A stretch of 64,000 nt of DNA. Origin: Roseibium porphyridii (GTDB lineage: Bacteria > Pseudomonadota > Alphaproteobacteria > Rhizobiales > Stappiaceae). Of the stretch, positions 1 to 9,935 are shown piece after piece (position 1 is the first letter of the stretch; each line of letters begins with the position of its first letter). The translations under genes and the position numbers were made by a program. The notes below the pieces were generated by a model. It was not told the origin of the DNA. It did no database searches and worked only from the letters and a program-made list of their open reading frames with translations. The stretch is from assembly GCF_026191725.2 (NCBI RefSeq), contig NZ_CP120863.1, forward strand, positions 4,878,001 to 4,942,000. Reading direction: 5' to 3'.

Positions 1-19
1 GAATGAGCGGGATTGCCTT

Positions 20-424
20 TTGCTGGATCGGCGTTGGTGTCTCATAGCCATTTTCAGAAACGGCAGCAAGAAGGTCGCCGGAAAGTCCCAGGCTGTGAAA
101 ATCGGTCAAATTGAATTCCTTGACTGCAAGCGCAACGAAACACGCTTGCGGTACCGCACGGCACCTGCCTTGCGGTTTGTTATGAAGCGCGGCAGCCGGA
201 TTCAATACAATAAAGGCTCCATGCCGCCAGACCCTCGCGTGAATTGGGAACTGTTTGAGCCCCTCATTAGGCTCATGTTTGGGCAATCGGGAAGCGGCAG
301 CCAGGAAACCGGTTGGCTTCCAGAAATCTTCGGCGCGCTGTCTGCTCACGCGGCAGCGATTGCTGGCTGCTATATCGTCTTAGCAGCTGCAAAAGTCAAG
401 CCAGACAGCCTGAAATCCCTTTAA
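20..424 (+). CDS. Possible hypothetical protein, left-edge fragment
   Basis: An open frame of about 134 codons runs from the left edge (no stop upstream, first start a TTG) to a TAA just before the convergent sugar dehydrogenase gene. I recognise no domain. The last 40 residues are fairly hydrophobic and could form one membrane segment. No ribosome-binding site is visible. It may be the 3' end of a real gene that begins outside the window, or chance open sequence; the reverse strand offers no better candidate. Confidence 0.2.
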   Translation: MLDRRWCLIAIFRNGSKKVAGKSQAVKIGQIEFLDCKRNETRLRYRTAPALRFVMKRGSRIQYNKGSMPPDPRVNWELFEPLIRLMFGQSGSGSQETGWLPEIFGALSAHAAAIAGCYIVLAAAKVKPDSLKSL

Positions 425-447
425 TGTTCAAACCTGTCGTTAACGGA

Positions 448-1569
448 TCAGGGAACGAGCCGGATCAGACGACCATCATCGCTGTCTGTCAAAACATAGA
501 TGTAACCATCCGGACCCTGACGCACATCTCGGATTCGCTCACCAAGATCCGTGAGCAACTGCTCTTCGCCAACAACTTCGTTGCCGCTCAGATCCAGTTT
601 GGAAAGATGCTGGCCGCGCAATGCCCCTACCAGCAGGTCACCCTTCCAGTCAGGGTAGGTATCGCTTGTAACAAAAGCCATGCCTGAAGGTGCAATTGAC
701 GGATCCCAGTAATGAATGGGTTGCTCCAAACCGGGTTTGGAAGTGCCTTCGCCGATCTTGCCGCCCGAGTAATGACGTCCATAGGAAATGATCGGCCAGC
801 CATAGTTTTTGCCAGCTTCCGGAATGTTGATTTCATCCCCTCCACGGGCTCCGTGCTCTACGGTCCAAAGAACACCCGTAGCCGGATTGATTGCAGCACT
901 TTGCGGGTTACGATGACCAATTGACCAGATTTCCGGCTTGTAGCTGTCGTCGCCGACAAAGGGATTGTCAGGTGCCGGCGAGCCATCGGTTGTCAGGCGC
1001 AACACGGAGCCAGTGTGGTCCGAAGTCACCTGGGCCCTGTCGCCGTCCCCCCTGTCGCCGATCGTCATGAACAACGTGCCATCCGGAGCAAAGGCAATCC
1101 TGGAGCCGAAGTGCCGCCCCCCGTAAGCCTTGTTGTTGCCGGCAAAGACCGTCTCGCCTTTCAGCGCGTAGCCGCCGCTTTGAGTTTGCTCCAGCACGGC
1201 TTTGAACAAAGATGTTCCAGCCCCTTCCGGAGACCCTTGCGAGAAGGTCAGGTACACAGTGGCATCATTTTCAAAATCGGGACTGAGCACAACATCCAGA
1301 AGACCACCCTGGCCTTGAGCGAACACCTGCGGCACACCTTCGACGATCTGCTGATTGCCGGTGGCATCGACGTGCTTGAGGGCACCGTCGCGCTCGGTTA
1401 CCAGAAAGCCACCGTCCGGCAGCATGGCAACGCTCCAGGGATAGGACAGTCCCTCTGCAACCGTCTCCAGATTGAATGAAGATTGAGCTGCCACTGGAAG
1501 CGTTGTGGCCCCCGTCAGGGAAAGGGACATCGCGGCAAGTACAGGCAGGCAAAACGTCCTGAATTTCAT
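448..1569 (-). CDS. PQQ-dependent sugar dehydrogenase family protein (YliI/Gdh-B like)
   Basis: A 373-residue protein of the soluble aldose/sorbosone dehydrogenase family, a six-bladed beta-propeller that oxidises sugars with pyrroloquinoline quinone in the periplasm. The ATG at 1569 is preferred over an upstream start because it opens directly into a signal peptide (MKFRTFC, hydrophobic core, AQ cleavage near residue 29). Family motifs seen: YPWSVAMLPDG near the N-terminus, GGLLDVVLSPDF, GGRHFGSRIAF, GHRNPQ, EHGARGGDEIN and NYGWP, including His/Arg positions that contact PQQ in relatives. Full length. No PQQ biosynthesis genes lie nearby, so the cofactor would come from another locus or from outside; the exact sugar cannot be told. 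Confidence 0.88.
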   Translation of the reverse strand: MKFRTFCLPVLAAMSLSLTGATTLPVAAQSSFNLETVAEGLSYPWSVAMLPDGGFLVTERDGALKHVDATGNQQIVEGVPQVFAQGQGGLLDVVLSPDFENDATVYLTFSQGSPEGAGTSLFKAVLEQTQSGGYALKGETVFAGNNKAYGGRHFGSRIAFAPDGTLFMTIGDRGDGDRAQVTSDHTGSVLRLTTDGSPAPDNPFVGDDSYKPEIWSIGHRNPQSAAINPATGVLWTVEHGARGGDEINIPEAGKNYGWPIISYGRHYSGGKIGEGTSKPGLEQPIHYWDPSIAPSGMAFVTSDTYPDWKGDLLVGALRGQHLSKLDLSGNEVVGEEQLLTDLGERIRDVRQGPDGYIYVLTDSDDGRLIRLVP

Positions 1570-1668
1570 GAGGTGTTCCGTCCTTGAGCTGACCAACAAG
1601 TGACCACATAGGTAGGCACTTTGCCGCCAGTTGACAGCGTCAGCCATGCAAATAACGGAAAAGTCACC

Positions 1669-1986
1669 TCACGAGGTTACTGCGTCGCCGGCCAAACGCG
1701 CGGAGATTGTCCGCTTTTCGTAAGCGACATTCCAATCAATCAGGGTGCGCCAGATCAGCTCGGCCTGGTCGCTTTCCAGACCCAGCGCCGCTGCCCGCTC
1801 TTTGATTGCAGCAACCATGGTTTCAATACGTTCATGGTCGAATGCCTCTTCAGGCCTTTTCTTCAGTTCCGCCATACGGCGCACATATTCTTGCCTGCGG
1901 GCAAAAATCTGCAGGAGATCGTCATCGAGCTTGTCGATGGCTGTGCGGATGTCGGATTTGTCGACGCAATCTGCTGGGTGTTTCAC
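1669..1986 (-). CDS. Chorismate mutase, AroQ type
   Basis: A 105-residue all-helical protein of the AroQ/PchB family, which rearranges chorismate to prephenate at the branch to phenylalanine and tyrosine. Visible family features are the N-terminal DIRTAIDKLDDDLLQIFARR helix, the Arg-Lys pair in RRMAELKK, and the ERIETMVAAIKERA helix. The start is a GTG. It follows malic enzyme on the same strand after 87 bases, so co-transcription is possible but not obvious. A related activity, isochorismate-pyruvate lyase, uses the same fold; its usual siderophore neighbours are absent, so chorismate mutase is preferred. Confidence 0.85.
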   Translation of the reverse strand: MKHPADCVDKSDIRTAIDKLDDDLLQIFARRQEYVRRMAELKKRPEEAFDHERIETMVAAIKERAAALGLESDQAELIWRTLIDWNVAYEKRTISARLAGDAVTS

Positions 1987-2073
1987 TTGGTTGACGCTTT
2001 GGTGGACAGAACAGAAGCGAACCGGATGTACCGGCTCGCGTCAGCAAAGGGAATGCGCAAATTGAAGCAGCGA

Positions 2074-4365
2074 TCAGCTTGTCCGGGTCTGTGCTTCCAC
2101 GCTGGCCAGCGCTGACATGTTCACGACGCCCCGAGAGGTTACGGACGGCGTCAGAATATGAGCTGGTTGCGCAGTTCCCAGAAGGATCGGCCCGACGTGC
2201 AGAGCTTGTGTGGCCACCTTCAACAGATTGTGGGCAATGTTGGCGGAATCGAGGTTCGGAAACAGCAGGAGGTTCGCCTCACCCGTCAGTTTGCTGTTGG
2301 GCATGACGCGTTCACGCAAGGCGGTACTCAGAGCAGAATCGCCATGCATCTCACCGTCTGCTTCCAGCTCTGGATGACGTTCCCAGATGAGTTCAAGTGC
2401 TTCGCGCATCTTGCGCGAGGACGCTGTCTCGCGAGACCCAAAGTTGGACATCGACAGAAGAGCGATTTTGGGCTCGATACCGAACCGGCGGATTTCCTGG
2501 GCCGCCAGGATAGCCATTTCCGAGATTTCCTGCGCCGTCGGATCTTCGGTTACGAAGGTATCTGACAGAAACAGAGCGCCCTGGCTGTTGATCAACAAAG
2601 ACATGGCCGAGAGATCGCGTGCCGTTTCACAAACACCAATGACCTGCTTGATATCCCTCAGGTGGCGTGTGTAACGCCCTTCCAGTCCACAGATGACGGC
2701 GTCCGCTTCGCCCCGCCGGACCGCCAATGCGGAAATGACGGTGGCGTTCGTGCGCACGACGGTTCTTGCTGCGTCAGGCGGCAGGCCGAGGCGGCCGACA
2801 CACTCGAAATACTCGTCGACATATTCGCGATAGCGGGGATCATCCTGCGGGTTGACGTATTCAAAATCGACCTCAGGGCGGATTTTCAAACCGAACCGTT
2901 CACAACGTTGCTGAAGAACATCGGGCCGGCCAACCAAAATGGGCTTTGCGATCTTGTCCTCGATCAGAACCTGCGCGGCTCTTAACACCCGCTCGTCTTC
3001 CCCTTCCGCGTATATGATCCGTTGCGGATCCTTGGTGGCGTTGTGGATGATCGGTTTCATGATGAGACCTGACCGGAACACGAAGCGGTTCAGCCGGTCG
3101 TAGTAAGCATCAAAATCCTCGATCGGACGCGTTGCAACACCGGTGTCCATGGCAGCCTTGGCAACAGCTGGTGCAATGCGCAGGATCAGACGCTGGTCGA
3201 ACGGTGAAGGTATAAGGTAGTTCGGGCCGAAGGTTTCGGTCTTGCCTCCATAAGCACGCGCAGCCACGTCTGAGGGCTCTTCCTGTGCAAGGCCCGCAAT
3301 TGCCTCAACCGCAGCGCGTTTCATTTCTTCGTTGATCGTGGTTGCTCCAACATCGAGCGCGCCACGGAAGATATATGGAAAACACAGAACGTTGTTGACC
3401 TGGTTTGGATAGTCGGAGCGCCCAGTGCACATCACGACATCACTACGCACTTTCTGCGCCTCTTCAGGCATGATCTCCGGATTCGGGTTGGCGAGAGCAA
3501 GGATCAAGGGCCCCTTGCCCATTTTCTCAACCATATGCGGTTTCAGCACGCCGCCTGCGGACAATCCCAGAAAGACATCCGCATTCTCAATGACCTGGTC
3601 CAGAGAGCGCAAATCGGTATTTTGAGCAAAAGCAGACTTCCACTCATCCATGAGCGCTTCGCGTCCTTCATAGACGACGCCCTCAATATCAGTGACCCAG
3701 ATGTTTTCACGCTTTGCGCCAAGGGAAATGAGCATGTTCAGGCAGGCGAGTGCGGCAGCGCCGGCCCCGGAGGCGACGATCTTGGCATCTTCGATTTTCT
3801 TGCCGGCCAGGTGCAGACCATTTCGAACGGCTGCGCCGGCGATGATCGCCGTGCCATGCTGATCGTCGTGAAAGACCGGGATGTTCATTTTCTCGCGCAA
3901 CTTGGCTTCGATCATGAAGCATTCGGGCGCTTTGATGTCTTCCAGATTTATGCCGCCAAAAGTCGGCTCCAGAACCGAAACGGCATCAACGAACTTGTCG
4001 ACATTGTTCTCCGCGACTTCGATGTCGAACACATCAATGCCCGCGAATTTCTTGAAGAGGACAGCCTTGCCTTCCATCACAGGCTTGGAGGCAAGCGGCC
4101 CGATGTTTCCAAGACCAAGAACTGCGGTTCCGTTCGAGATCACAGCGACAAGGTTGCCCCTGGACGTGTAGTTGGCAGCCTTTGCGGGATCCTCGGCAAT
4201 TTCGAGGCAGGGGGCTGCAACACCCGGTGAATAGGCGAGCGCCAGGTCGCGCTGGTTGCCCAATGGCTTGGTGGCGTGGATTTCAAGTTTTCCAGGCCTT
4301 GGATGCTCATGAAAATACAGGGCGGCTTCTGTCAGATCGCTTTCGTTGGATTTGCTGTCGCTCAT
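2074..4365 (-). CDS. maeB: NADP-dependent malic enzyme with C-terminal phosphotransacetylase-like domain
   Basis: A 763-residue protein that decarboxylates malate to pyruvate with production of NADPH. Order of domains: malic enzyme N-terminal domain (about residues 20-160, with [17 protein letters not shown]), NAD(P)-binding domain (about 165-400, [13 protein letters not shown] dinucleotide loop), then a phosphotransacetylase-like region (about 430-750), the MaeB architecture. In known MaeB proteins the last domain has lost acetyltransferase activity and serves oligomerisation and acetyl-CoA control; that is family knowledge, not shown here. ATG 4365 is chosen over an upstream frame opening because AGGGAC precedes it and family proteins start here. 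Confidence 0.95.
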   Translation of the reverse strand: MSDSKSNESDLTEAALYFHEHPRPGKLEIHATKPLGNQRDLALAYSPGVAAPCLEIAEDPAKAANYTSRGNLVAVISNGTAVLGLGNIGPLASKPVMEGKAVLFKKFAGIDVFDIEVAENNVDKFVDAVSVLEPTFGGINLEDIKAPECFMIEAKLREKMNIPVFHDDQHGTAIIAGAAVRNGLHLAGKKIEDAKIVASGAGAAALACLNMLISLGAKRENIWVTDIEGVVYEGREALMDEWKSAFAQNTDLRSLDQVIENADVFLGLSAGGVLKPHMVEKMGKGPLILALANPNPEIMPEEAQKVRSDVVMCTGRSDYPNQVNNVLCFPYIFRGALDVGATTINEEMKRAAVEAIAGLAQEEPSDVAARAYGGKTETFGPNYLIPSPFDQRLILRIAPAVAKAAMDTGVATRPIEDFDAYYDRLNRFVFRSGLIMKPIIHNATKDPQRIIYAEGEDERVLRAAQVLIEDKIAKPILVGRPDVLQQRCERFGLKIRPEVDFEYVNPQDDPRYREYVDEYFECVGRLGLPPDAARTVVRTNATVISALAVRRGEADAVICGLEGRYTRHLRDIKQVIGVCETARDLSAMSLLINSQGALFLSDTFVTEDPTAQEISEMAILAAQEIRRFGIEPKIALLSMSNFGSRETASSRKMREALELIWERHPELEADGEMHGDSALSTALRERVMPNSKLTGEANLLLFPNLDSANIAHNLLKVATQALHVGPILLGTAQPAHILTPSVTSRGVVNMSALASVEAQTRTS

Positions 4366-4476
4366 GACTGTCCCTGTCTCCCTGGCATATTTCATTCGGT
4401 AGTCTTTTTTCTGCAACTCGCGGCGGCATGGCCCCCAGCCAACTATTGCAGCGATTTGATGAATTGTCTCTGAGCT

Positions 4477-5121
4477 TTATCCGGCGCGATGCAAAATGAG
4501 AACCCGCAACAGTGCAAAGAGCACAATGCTGTTCAGGATATGCCACAGGAAATGCGTTCCAACGGCAAAATGGTTGCAGATTGGCTCATCCAACATGCGG
4601 AAAGCCAATGAAAGCGCGAAGACGATGCCCGTGATCAGAACCTGTGCACCAAGCCGAGCATTTTGCGCTCTAAACAATGCCCCTACGACGAAAATCGCAA
4701 CGAGAGCCGGCACATATCCCGCCGACGAGCCTACCAGAGGTGCGATTGCTTGAGCGACAAACGGTGTTGCCAGGAAAAACCCGACGACAATCAGCAATGC
4801 GAGCCACCACGTGACGGTAAGGAACCGTTTCAGTGCAAAAAACAAATAAACGTGAATGAAGATGGCAATTGGCAAAACGTCTGCGAGGGCCGCCCAACGG
4901 GTGGCGAAGGTGTGAAACAGGAATGAGCCGACACCGATAACAAAAACAACGCCAATCAGGACTAATGCCGGCCAGTCCTGCGGTGTCTTTCGCCGCCACA
5001 GGAAAAATGCGGCAATTGCGGCAACCAGAAAAGCAGCGTTTGTGATGGCGTTGACCGGTTCGGACCAGAAATCGGGCCCAACCCGCTCACAATAGTTGTC
5101 GACATGTTCATGCAATGCCAT
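4477..5121 (-). CDS. Ceramidase-family integral membrane protein
   Basis: A 214-residue protein with about seven hydrophobic segments that matches the alkaline ceramidase/CREST family: the N-terminal DNYCERVGPDFWSEPVNAITNAAF block carries the conserved Cys-Glu and Ser-Glu-Pro-Asn residues, and later SFLFHTFATRWAALADVLPI and FLWHILNSIVLFALL carry the His and Asp residues that bind zinc in relatives. Relatives hydrolyse ceramides or act as membrane receptors; the substrate in bacteria is mostly unknown. It stands alone between malic enzyme and an aminotransferase, all on the same strand. Confidence 0.85.
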   Translation of the reverse strand: MALHEHVDNYCERVGPDFWSEPVNAITNAAFLVAAIAAFFLWRRKTPQDWPALVLIGVVFVIGVGSFLFHTFATRWAALADVLPIAIFIHVYLFFALKRFLTVTWWLALLIVVGFFLATPFVAQAIAPLVGSSAGYVPALVAIFVVGALFRAQNARLGAQVLITGIVFALSLAFRMLDEPICNHFAVGTHFLWHILNSIVLFALLRVLILHRAG

Positions 5122-5159
5122 CAGTGACGCACCAATCTGCTGCTTCTATTCAGATCTGC

Positions 5160-6386
5160 CTACAGCTTGGACGTGACAGTTTCAGCAATCAAGCGGGCCA
5201 ACCGCGAAACACCTTCTTCAATTTTCCTTTCATCAGCGCAGGAAAAACTCAGCCGCATCGTATTTGCACCGCTGCCATCGGGATGGAACGCTCGCCCTGG
5301 AACGAAGGCGACTTTGGCTCTTTCAACCGAGCTCTGCAGCAATTCGGCAGCATCGCATCCAGCCGGCAACTCCACCCAGATAAACATACCCCCTTCGGGT
5401 CTGGTCCAACGGCACCCCTCCGGCATGTGCTTTTCAAGCGCTTCAAGCATGGCGTCGCGCCGTGCCCGATAGATCCGGTTTGTTCTGGCCGTGTGGGCGG
5501 CAAACTCGCGTTCAGCAACCCTCGCCATGGCATCCTGATTGAGAACGGGTGTGTTGAGGTCGCTTGCCTGCTTGATCAGAACCAGCCTGGAAATCACTTC
5601 CGAGGCTGCACAGATCCAGCCTAACCTCAGGCCCGGAGACAGGGATTTGGAAAAGCTGCCGCAATAGAGCGTTCGGCTATTCTCGATACCGCCGGTTTTT
5701 TGACAGTCCAGAGCAAGCATCGGCGGCACGGCGTCACCGTCATATCGCAGACTTTCATAAGGAGCGTCTTCGACAACCGCGCAGGACAAATTCTCAGCCA
5801 GAGCCAAAATGCGGTGCCGGTCTTCAAGACCGACAGTCAAGCCAGTCGGATTGGCGAAGTCAGGAGACAGATACGCGAACTTGACCCGCCCACCGGTTTC
5901 TTCCGCTTTTTTCGCATAGTCCGCTGCGGCACGGTTGGTTCCCGGGTCCAGCCGGTCAAATTGCAACTCATATGCGTTGAAGGCCTGAACCGCGCCGAGA
6001 TAGGTCGGCCATTGGACAAGCGCGGTGTCCCCCGGGGACAAAAACAGCTTGCCGAGATAGTCCAATGCCTGTTGCGACCCGGAGGTGATGAGAATGTTTT
6101 CTGGCGCGCAATCAACACCAAGTTCGCGCATATGAGCGACAATCCACGTTCTCAGGCGCAAACTGCCTTCGCTCACTCCGTATTGAAGTGCCTTTGCCGC
6201 CTCCGGACCACCCAGGATCTCCTCATAGGCTTTCTGGAAACTCTCGGCGGGAAACAGCTCAGGGTCAGGAATACCGCCCGCAAACGAAATCACATCCGGA
6301 CGGTCCAGCAACTTCAACAGTTCACGAATTTCCGACGCGCGCATTCGACTGGCGCGCTTGGCGTAAAGGCTTTCCCAGGTGGTCAT
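5160..6386 (-). CDS. PLP-dependent class I/II aminotransferase (2-aminoadipate transaminase-like)
   Basis: A 408-residue fold-type I aminotransferase. The segment GSFSKSLSPGLRLGW contains the lysine expected to bind pyridoxal phosphate and the Arg that follows it; SGSQQALDYLGKL is the phosphate-binding turn; the last third ends in MRLSFSCAD with the carboxylate-binding Arg. The MRASEIRELLKLL...ISFAGGIPDPELFP N-terminus is typical of LysN/ARO8-like enzymes that act on 2-aminoadipate, leucine or aromatic amino acids; substrate not decidable. ATG 6386 is preferred to a TTG 30 bases upstream. Divergent from moaB. Confidence 0.9.
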   Translation of the reverse strand: MTTWESLYAKRASRMRASEIRELLKLLDRPDVISFAGGIPDPELFPAESFQKAYEEILGGPEAAKALQYGVSEGSLRLRTWIVAHMRELGVDCAPENILITSGSQQALDYLGKLFLSPGDTALVQWPTYLGAVQAFNAYELQFDRLDPGTNRAAADYAKKAEETGGRVKFAYLSPDFANPTGLTVGLEDRHRILALAENLSCAVVEDAPYESLRYDGDAVPPMLALDCQKTGGIENSRTLYCGSFSKSLSPGLRLGWICAASEVISRLVLIKQASDLNTPVLNQDAMARVAEREFAAHTARTNRIYRARRDAMLEALEKHMPEGCRWTRPEGGMFIWVELPAGCDAAELLQSSVERAKVAFVPGRAFHPDGSGANTMRLSFSCADERKIEEGVSRLARLIAETVTSKL

Positions 6387-6573
6387 GGCGGGCTCACTGG
6401 CTTTCAAAAGAGACAAATTAAGTCAATAATACTGACCTATATGTTTTGCAAGTGTCTCAATCTTGTTATTTTTTGTAATTTTATTACGCGGACATCAATA
6501 CAGGTCACACAATCACAACCGAACTGGACCCTGAGGTCCTGAGTGCCTAAGTGTTGGGGCAAAGGAGTTATTC

Positions 6574-7131
6574 ATGTCACGTCTCGATGAAAGCCGTCCG
6601 TTCATTCCGCTCAATATTGCCGTACTGACGGTGTCCGACACACGTTCACTGGATGAAGACAAGTCGGGCAAAACGCTTGCAGACCGGATCAAAAGCGCCG
6701 GCCATGCCCTGGCAGACCGCAAGATCGTCAAGGATGACGTTCCGGCCATTCAAGAGATCGCAAGAGCCTGGATCGCGGACAAGGGTGTTGACGTCATTGT
6801 CTCTACCGGTGGGACGGGCTTTACCGGTCGGGACGTGACACCTGAGGCCATGGAGCCGCTGTTTGAAAAGCGCATGGACGGTTTTTCCGAAGTGTTCCAT
6901 CGCATTTCCTATGACAAGATTGGAACGTCGACCATCCAGTCCCGGGCAACAGGCGGTGTGGCCGGAGCGACCTACATATTCGTGCTCCCCGGATCAACAG
7001 GAGCCTGCAAGGACGCATGGGACGGAATTTTGAAGTGGCAGCTCGACTATCGACACATGCCGTGCAACTTCGTTGAGATCATGCCGCGGCTCGATGAACA
7101 TTTGAAACGCGGCAAACTCCAGGAGGCTTGA
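6574..7131 (+). CDS. moaB: Molybdenum cofactor biosynthesis protein B
   Basis: A 185-residue MoaB/MogA-fold protein that binds molybdopterin and adenylates it before metal insertion. Seen: an N-terminal [23 protein letters not shown] strand-turn, the binding loop [22 protein letters not shown] with the conserved Ser-Thr-Gly-Gly-Thr-Gly and Asp, and the [17 protein letters not shown]-terminal block. Start ATG at 6574 with AAAGGAG upstream. The GNAT gene follows after 3 bases, so the two are probably one transcript. No other moa genes in the window. Confidence 0.93.
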   Translation: MSRLDESRPFIPLNIAVLTVSDTRSLDEDKSGKTLADRIKSAGHALADRKIVKDDVPAIQEIARAWIADKGVDVIVSTGGTGFTGRDVTPEAMEPLFEKRMDGFSEVFHRISYDKIGTSTIQSRATGGVAGATYIFVLPGSTGACKDAWDGILKWQLDYRHMPCNFVEIMPRLDEHLKRGKLQEA

Positions 7132-7134
7132 GAA

Positions 7135-7635
7135 TTGCCGTTTCTCATTCGGGTCGCAGTTCTGAACGATGAGCCGGCTGTTTCAGCATTGCTTCTCAAA
7201 AGTTACACAGCTCTGCTCAAGAGTGCTTACGATGCAGCAACTCTTGCCAAGGCTCTGCCGTTGATCACGCGTGCAAGACCTGAGCTACTGAGCTCCGGAA
7301 GTTATTATCTGGCGGAAACTGAAGACGGTCAGCTGGTCGGTGCCGGCGGCTGGACAAAGGCATCCCCGACAGGGCGTGGAGAGACGGAAAACAACGGCAA
7401 CATCCGCCATTTCGGCACGGATCCTGAATTCACTGGTCAGGGAATTGGCCGCCTGTTGATGCAACGTTGCTTTAGCGACGCGAAGTCCCACGGTCTTTCT
7501 GAACTGAATTGCTATTCGACACTGAATGGCGAGCGTTTTTACCGCGCTTGCGGTTTTGAAAGTATCGAGCGAGTTCTCGTTTTTTTGCCTGGAGATGTCG
7601 AATTTCCTTCCATTCGCATGACCTGCCCCCTGTAA
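7135..7635 (+). CDS. GNAT-family N-acetyltransferase
   Basis: A 166-residue acetyltransferase. The acetyl-CoA motif A is FGTDPEFTGQGIGRLLMQRCFSDAK near residue 100, with the Gln/Arg-x-x-Gly-x-Gly pattern as QGIGRL. Further on, LNCYSTLNGERFYRACGFE is motif B. The start is a TTG: a full AGGAGG at 7121-7126, 8 bases ahead, fixes it and lies inside the 3' end of moaB, which indicates translational coupling. Substrate unknown. Confidence 0.87.
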   Translation: MPFLIRVAVLNDEPAVSALLLKSYTALLKSAYDAATLAKALPLITRARPELLSSGSYYLAETEDGQLVGAGGWTKASPTGRGETENNGNIRHFGTDPEFTGQGIGRLLMQRCFSDAKSHGLSELNCYSTLNGERFYRACGFESIERVLVFLPGDVEFPSIRMTCPL

Positions 7636-7677
7636 CTTCAGCAGCAGCGGCCTAAATCAGCCGGAAAGGAGAATTGA

Positions 7678-8646
7678 ATGGGCATGCTCGTCGATGGCAT
7701 CTGGGATCCCGATGCAACAGGAGACAGCGTTGATGGCGTTCGCTTCGAAAGATCGAAAGCGCAGATCCGGAACTGGGTCACACCGGACGGCTCCGCGGGG
7801 CAAACGGGGAAAGCCGGGTTTGGTGCAGAAAGCGGCCGCTACCATCTCTACGTTGCCTGGAATTGCCCCTGGGCACATCGCACCTTGTTGATGCGTGCGG
7901 TGAAAGGGCTTCAGGATCACATCGGAATTTCCATCCTCGCTCCTAAACGCACAGAGGACGGCTGGGTGTTTGACCCGCAAAGCGGCTATTTTGATGCCCT
8001 CTCCGGCGCCGCAGCCCTGCACCAGATCTATGCGAAGGGCACCACTGACTATACAGGACGGGTCACGGTGCCCGTTCTATGGGACACCAGAACCGATACG
8101 CTGGTGAGCAACGAGTCGGCTGAAATCATTCGCATGCTCAACAGTGCCTTTCAGGACTTTGCAGAAAATCCGGTCGACTATTACCCGCGTGAGCTGCAGA
8201 GCGACATCGACGACTGGAATGCGTTCATTTATCCGAAACTCAACAATGGTGTTTATCGCGCAGGCTTTGCACGCTCGCAAACAGCTTACGATGAAGCGGT
8301 AACCGAGGTCTTCGAAGCGCTGGATCGGATCGAAAATGTGCTTGAGACTCGCTCCTGGTTAACGGGAGAAAGGATCACAGAGGCCGACATACGTCTCTTT
8401 CCGACGCTGGCACGGTTTGATGCCGCTTATTGGAGCGCCTTCAAATGCAATAAACGCAGATTGATCGACTACCCGCATCTGTGGGCCTATGCCCGCCGTT
8501 TCTTTGCCCTAAAAGGTGTCGCCGACACGGTCAAGCTCGACATTTACCGGAGAGGCTACCACTCCAAAAGCGAGCTGCGAAACCCGAACGGTATTGTTCC
8601 GCTTGGACCGATCGTCGACTTTTATGAGCCGCTTGAAGCAGCCTAG
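7678..8646 (+). CDS. Glutathionyl-hydroquinone reductase (YqjG/Xi-class GST)
   Basis: A 322-residue Xi-class glutathione transferase, which reduces glutathionylated quinones with a second glutathione. The hallmark motif NCPWAHRTLLMRA holds the catalytic Cys at residue 63. The C-terminal helical domain contains NNGVYRAGFARSQTAYDEAV, with Tyr residues typical of the class, and ITEADIRLFPTLARFD. Start ATG 7678 follows GGAAAGGAG. Length and motifs are complete. It follows the moaB-GNAT pair on the same strand after 42 bases and may be read with them. Confidence 0.94.
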   Translation: MGMLVDGIWDPDATGDSVDGVRFERSKAQIRNWVTPDGSAGQTGKAGFGAESGRYHLYVAWNCPWAHRTLLMRAVKGLQDHIGISILAPKRTEDGWVFDPQSGYFDALSGAAALHQIYAKGTTDYTGRVTVPVLWDTRTDTLVSNESAEIIRMLNSAFQDFAENPVDYYPRELQSDIDDWNAFIYPKLNNGVYRAGFARSQTAYDEAVTEVFEALDRIENVLETRSWLTGERITEADIRLFPTLARFDAAYWSAFKCNKRRLIDYPHLWAYARRFFALKGVADTVKLDIYRRGYHSKSELRNPNGIVPLGPIVDFYEPLEAA

Positions 8647-8910
8647 GCCTTAGGCTCATCAATCGCCGGATGGCAGCAGGCTTGACGAAGGCGAGGCAGA
8701 ATTGGCGCGTTTAACCGCCATTTGGCGTTGGAGAAAGTCCGTCCTATTTTCAGCGCTCGTTTGCGGAGCTTCAATATCAGCGTCACCCCGGACATTGCGA
8801 CTTGGCCGTTTGGTCGACCGGCGTCTGAAAGGCCAAAGAGACCCATACTGCTTTCCGGGCAATTGTCTGCAATACGCGTCAGGCCGATTGATAAGGCAGC
8901 AGGAGTATTT

Positions 8911-9822
8911 CTATTCCCCGATCTCCCAAGGGGCCGTTATCGCGAATTCACCTCGAAGAGTATCTAGGAAATCTTCAGCTCGCCGAGACAGCGGTCTGGC
9001 TGCCGGGCGAACCAGTTTTGCGTCTCGTCCATAGGTGCGGTGATCGTCCAGTACTGTCTCCAACGTCCCCTCCAGGATTGCATCGTTACAAACGAAACTG
9101 GGTTCCAGGCAAACACCCAGACCTGCTTTGGCCGCATCAACCAGGACGGTTCCATTGTTGGTGACAATGCGCGGTGATAGCCGCACATCCAGTTTTTGCC
9201 CGTTCGGGCGTGAAAACTGCCAGCGCGCGGGATCAGGTCCAACACGATACGCGAGCGCTGGAAACCCAGTCAGATCTTCTGGTGTGGTTGGGCGACCATA
9301 CTGATCCCAAAAGGCCGGGCTGGCTGCGACGACGTAGCGGACGGAAAAAAGTGGTTCCGAAGTCAGCGCCGGATCATCCAAATGCCCGAGACGTATTGCG
9401 AAATCAAATCCCCCTTCGATCAAGTCGACGGGCCGATCACTCAATTCAATGTCGAAATGGATCTCGGGGTTTGACGCTGCGAACTGATTGGCAAGCGGTG
9501 CCAGATAGCGCACACCGAAGGCGGGTGGGCAAGCGACACGAATGAGGCCTTTGATTGGTCTGTCTTGACCGGAAATCGCGCTGTCTGCTTCGTTCAGATC
9601 AGATATCAGCCGCAGACAGTGAGCGTAGTATTCCCTTCCTCTTTCCGTGGCCTTTACGCCACGCGTCGAGCGGAGCGTAAGTCTGACACCAAGACGTGCT
9701 TCCATTTCGTCGACCCTGCGGCTGACTGCTGAAATCGCCACGCCCTGGCGTTCAGCTGCAGCTGAAAACGAACCTGTCTCGACGACGGCCACAAACGCTT
9801 CAATCTCGGCAAATCGATTCAT
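8911..9822 (-). CDS. LysR-family transcriptional regulator
   Basis: A 303-residue LysR regulator: winged helix-turn-helix at residues 1-60 (FVAVVETGSFSAAAERQGVAISAVSRRVDEMEARLGVRLT) and an effector-binding domain from about 90. It is transcribed away from the MFS transporter gene at 9936, the usual arrangement for a LysR protein and its target. The shared intergenic stretch (9823-9935) is AT-rich; the inducer cannot be predicted. Confidence 0.93.
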   Translation of the reverse strand: MNRFAEIEAFVAVVETGSFSAAAERQGVAISAVSRRVDEMEARLGVRLTLRSTRGVKATERGREYYAHCLRLISDLNEADSAISGQDRPIKGLIRVACPPAFGVRYLAPLANQFAASNPEIHFDIELSDRPVDLIEGGFDFAIRLGHLDDPALTSEPLFSVRYVVAASPAFWDQYGRPTTPEDLTGFPALAYRVGPDPARWQFSRPNGQKLDVRLSPRIVTNNGTVLVDAAKAGLGVCLEPSFVCNDAILEGTLETVLDDHRTYGRDAKLVRPAARPLSRRAEDFLDTLRGEFAITAPWEIGE

Positions 9823-9837
9823 TTGCTTTCCAAAAAT

Positions 9838-9853
9838 TAGATATCAGATCTCA
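9838..9853. repeat. 16-bp sequence shared with another divergent regulator promoter
   Basis: TAGATATCAGATCTCA lies just upstream of the LysR gene and occurs again, identical, at 45406-45421 between hxlR-type and GST genes. It contains two overlapping six-base palindromes (GATATC, AGATCT). A match of this length is not rare by chance in 64 kb; its position in two control regions is what makes it worth noting. Confidence 0.35.
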
Positions 9854-9935
9854 AATTAACACATCTACCGCAAATTATTAGGAATTGTATTGTCAGCCGA
9901 TCCACGCTCTCGAATTTCCACTAGAGGAGCAAACT

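Noticed and set aside
5700..6542. A 280-codon forward frame opposite the aminotransferase
   Set aside because: Antisense shadow; the reverse strand carries the PLP lysine and all family motifs.
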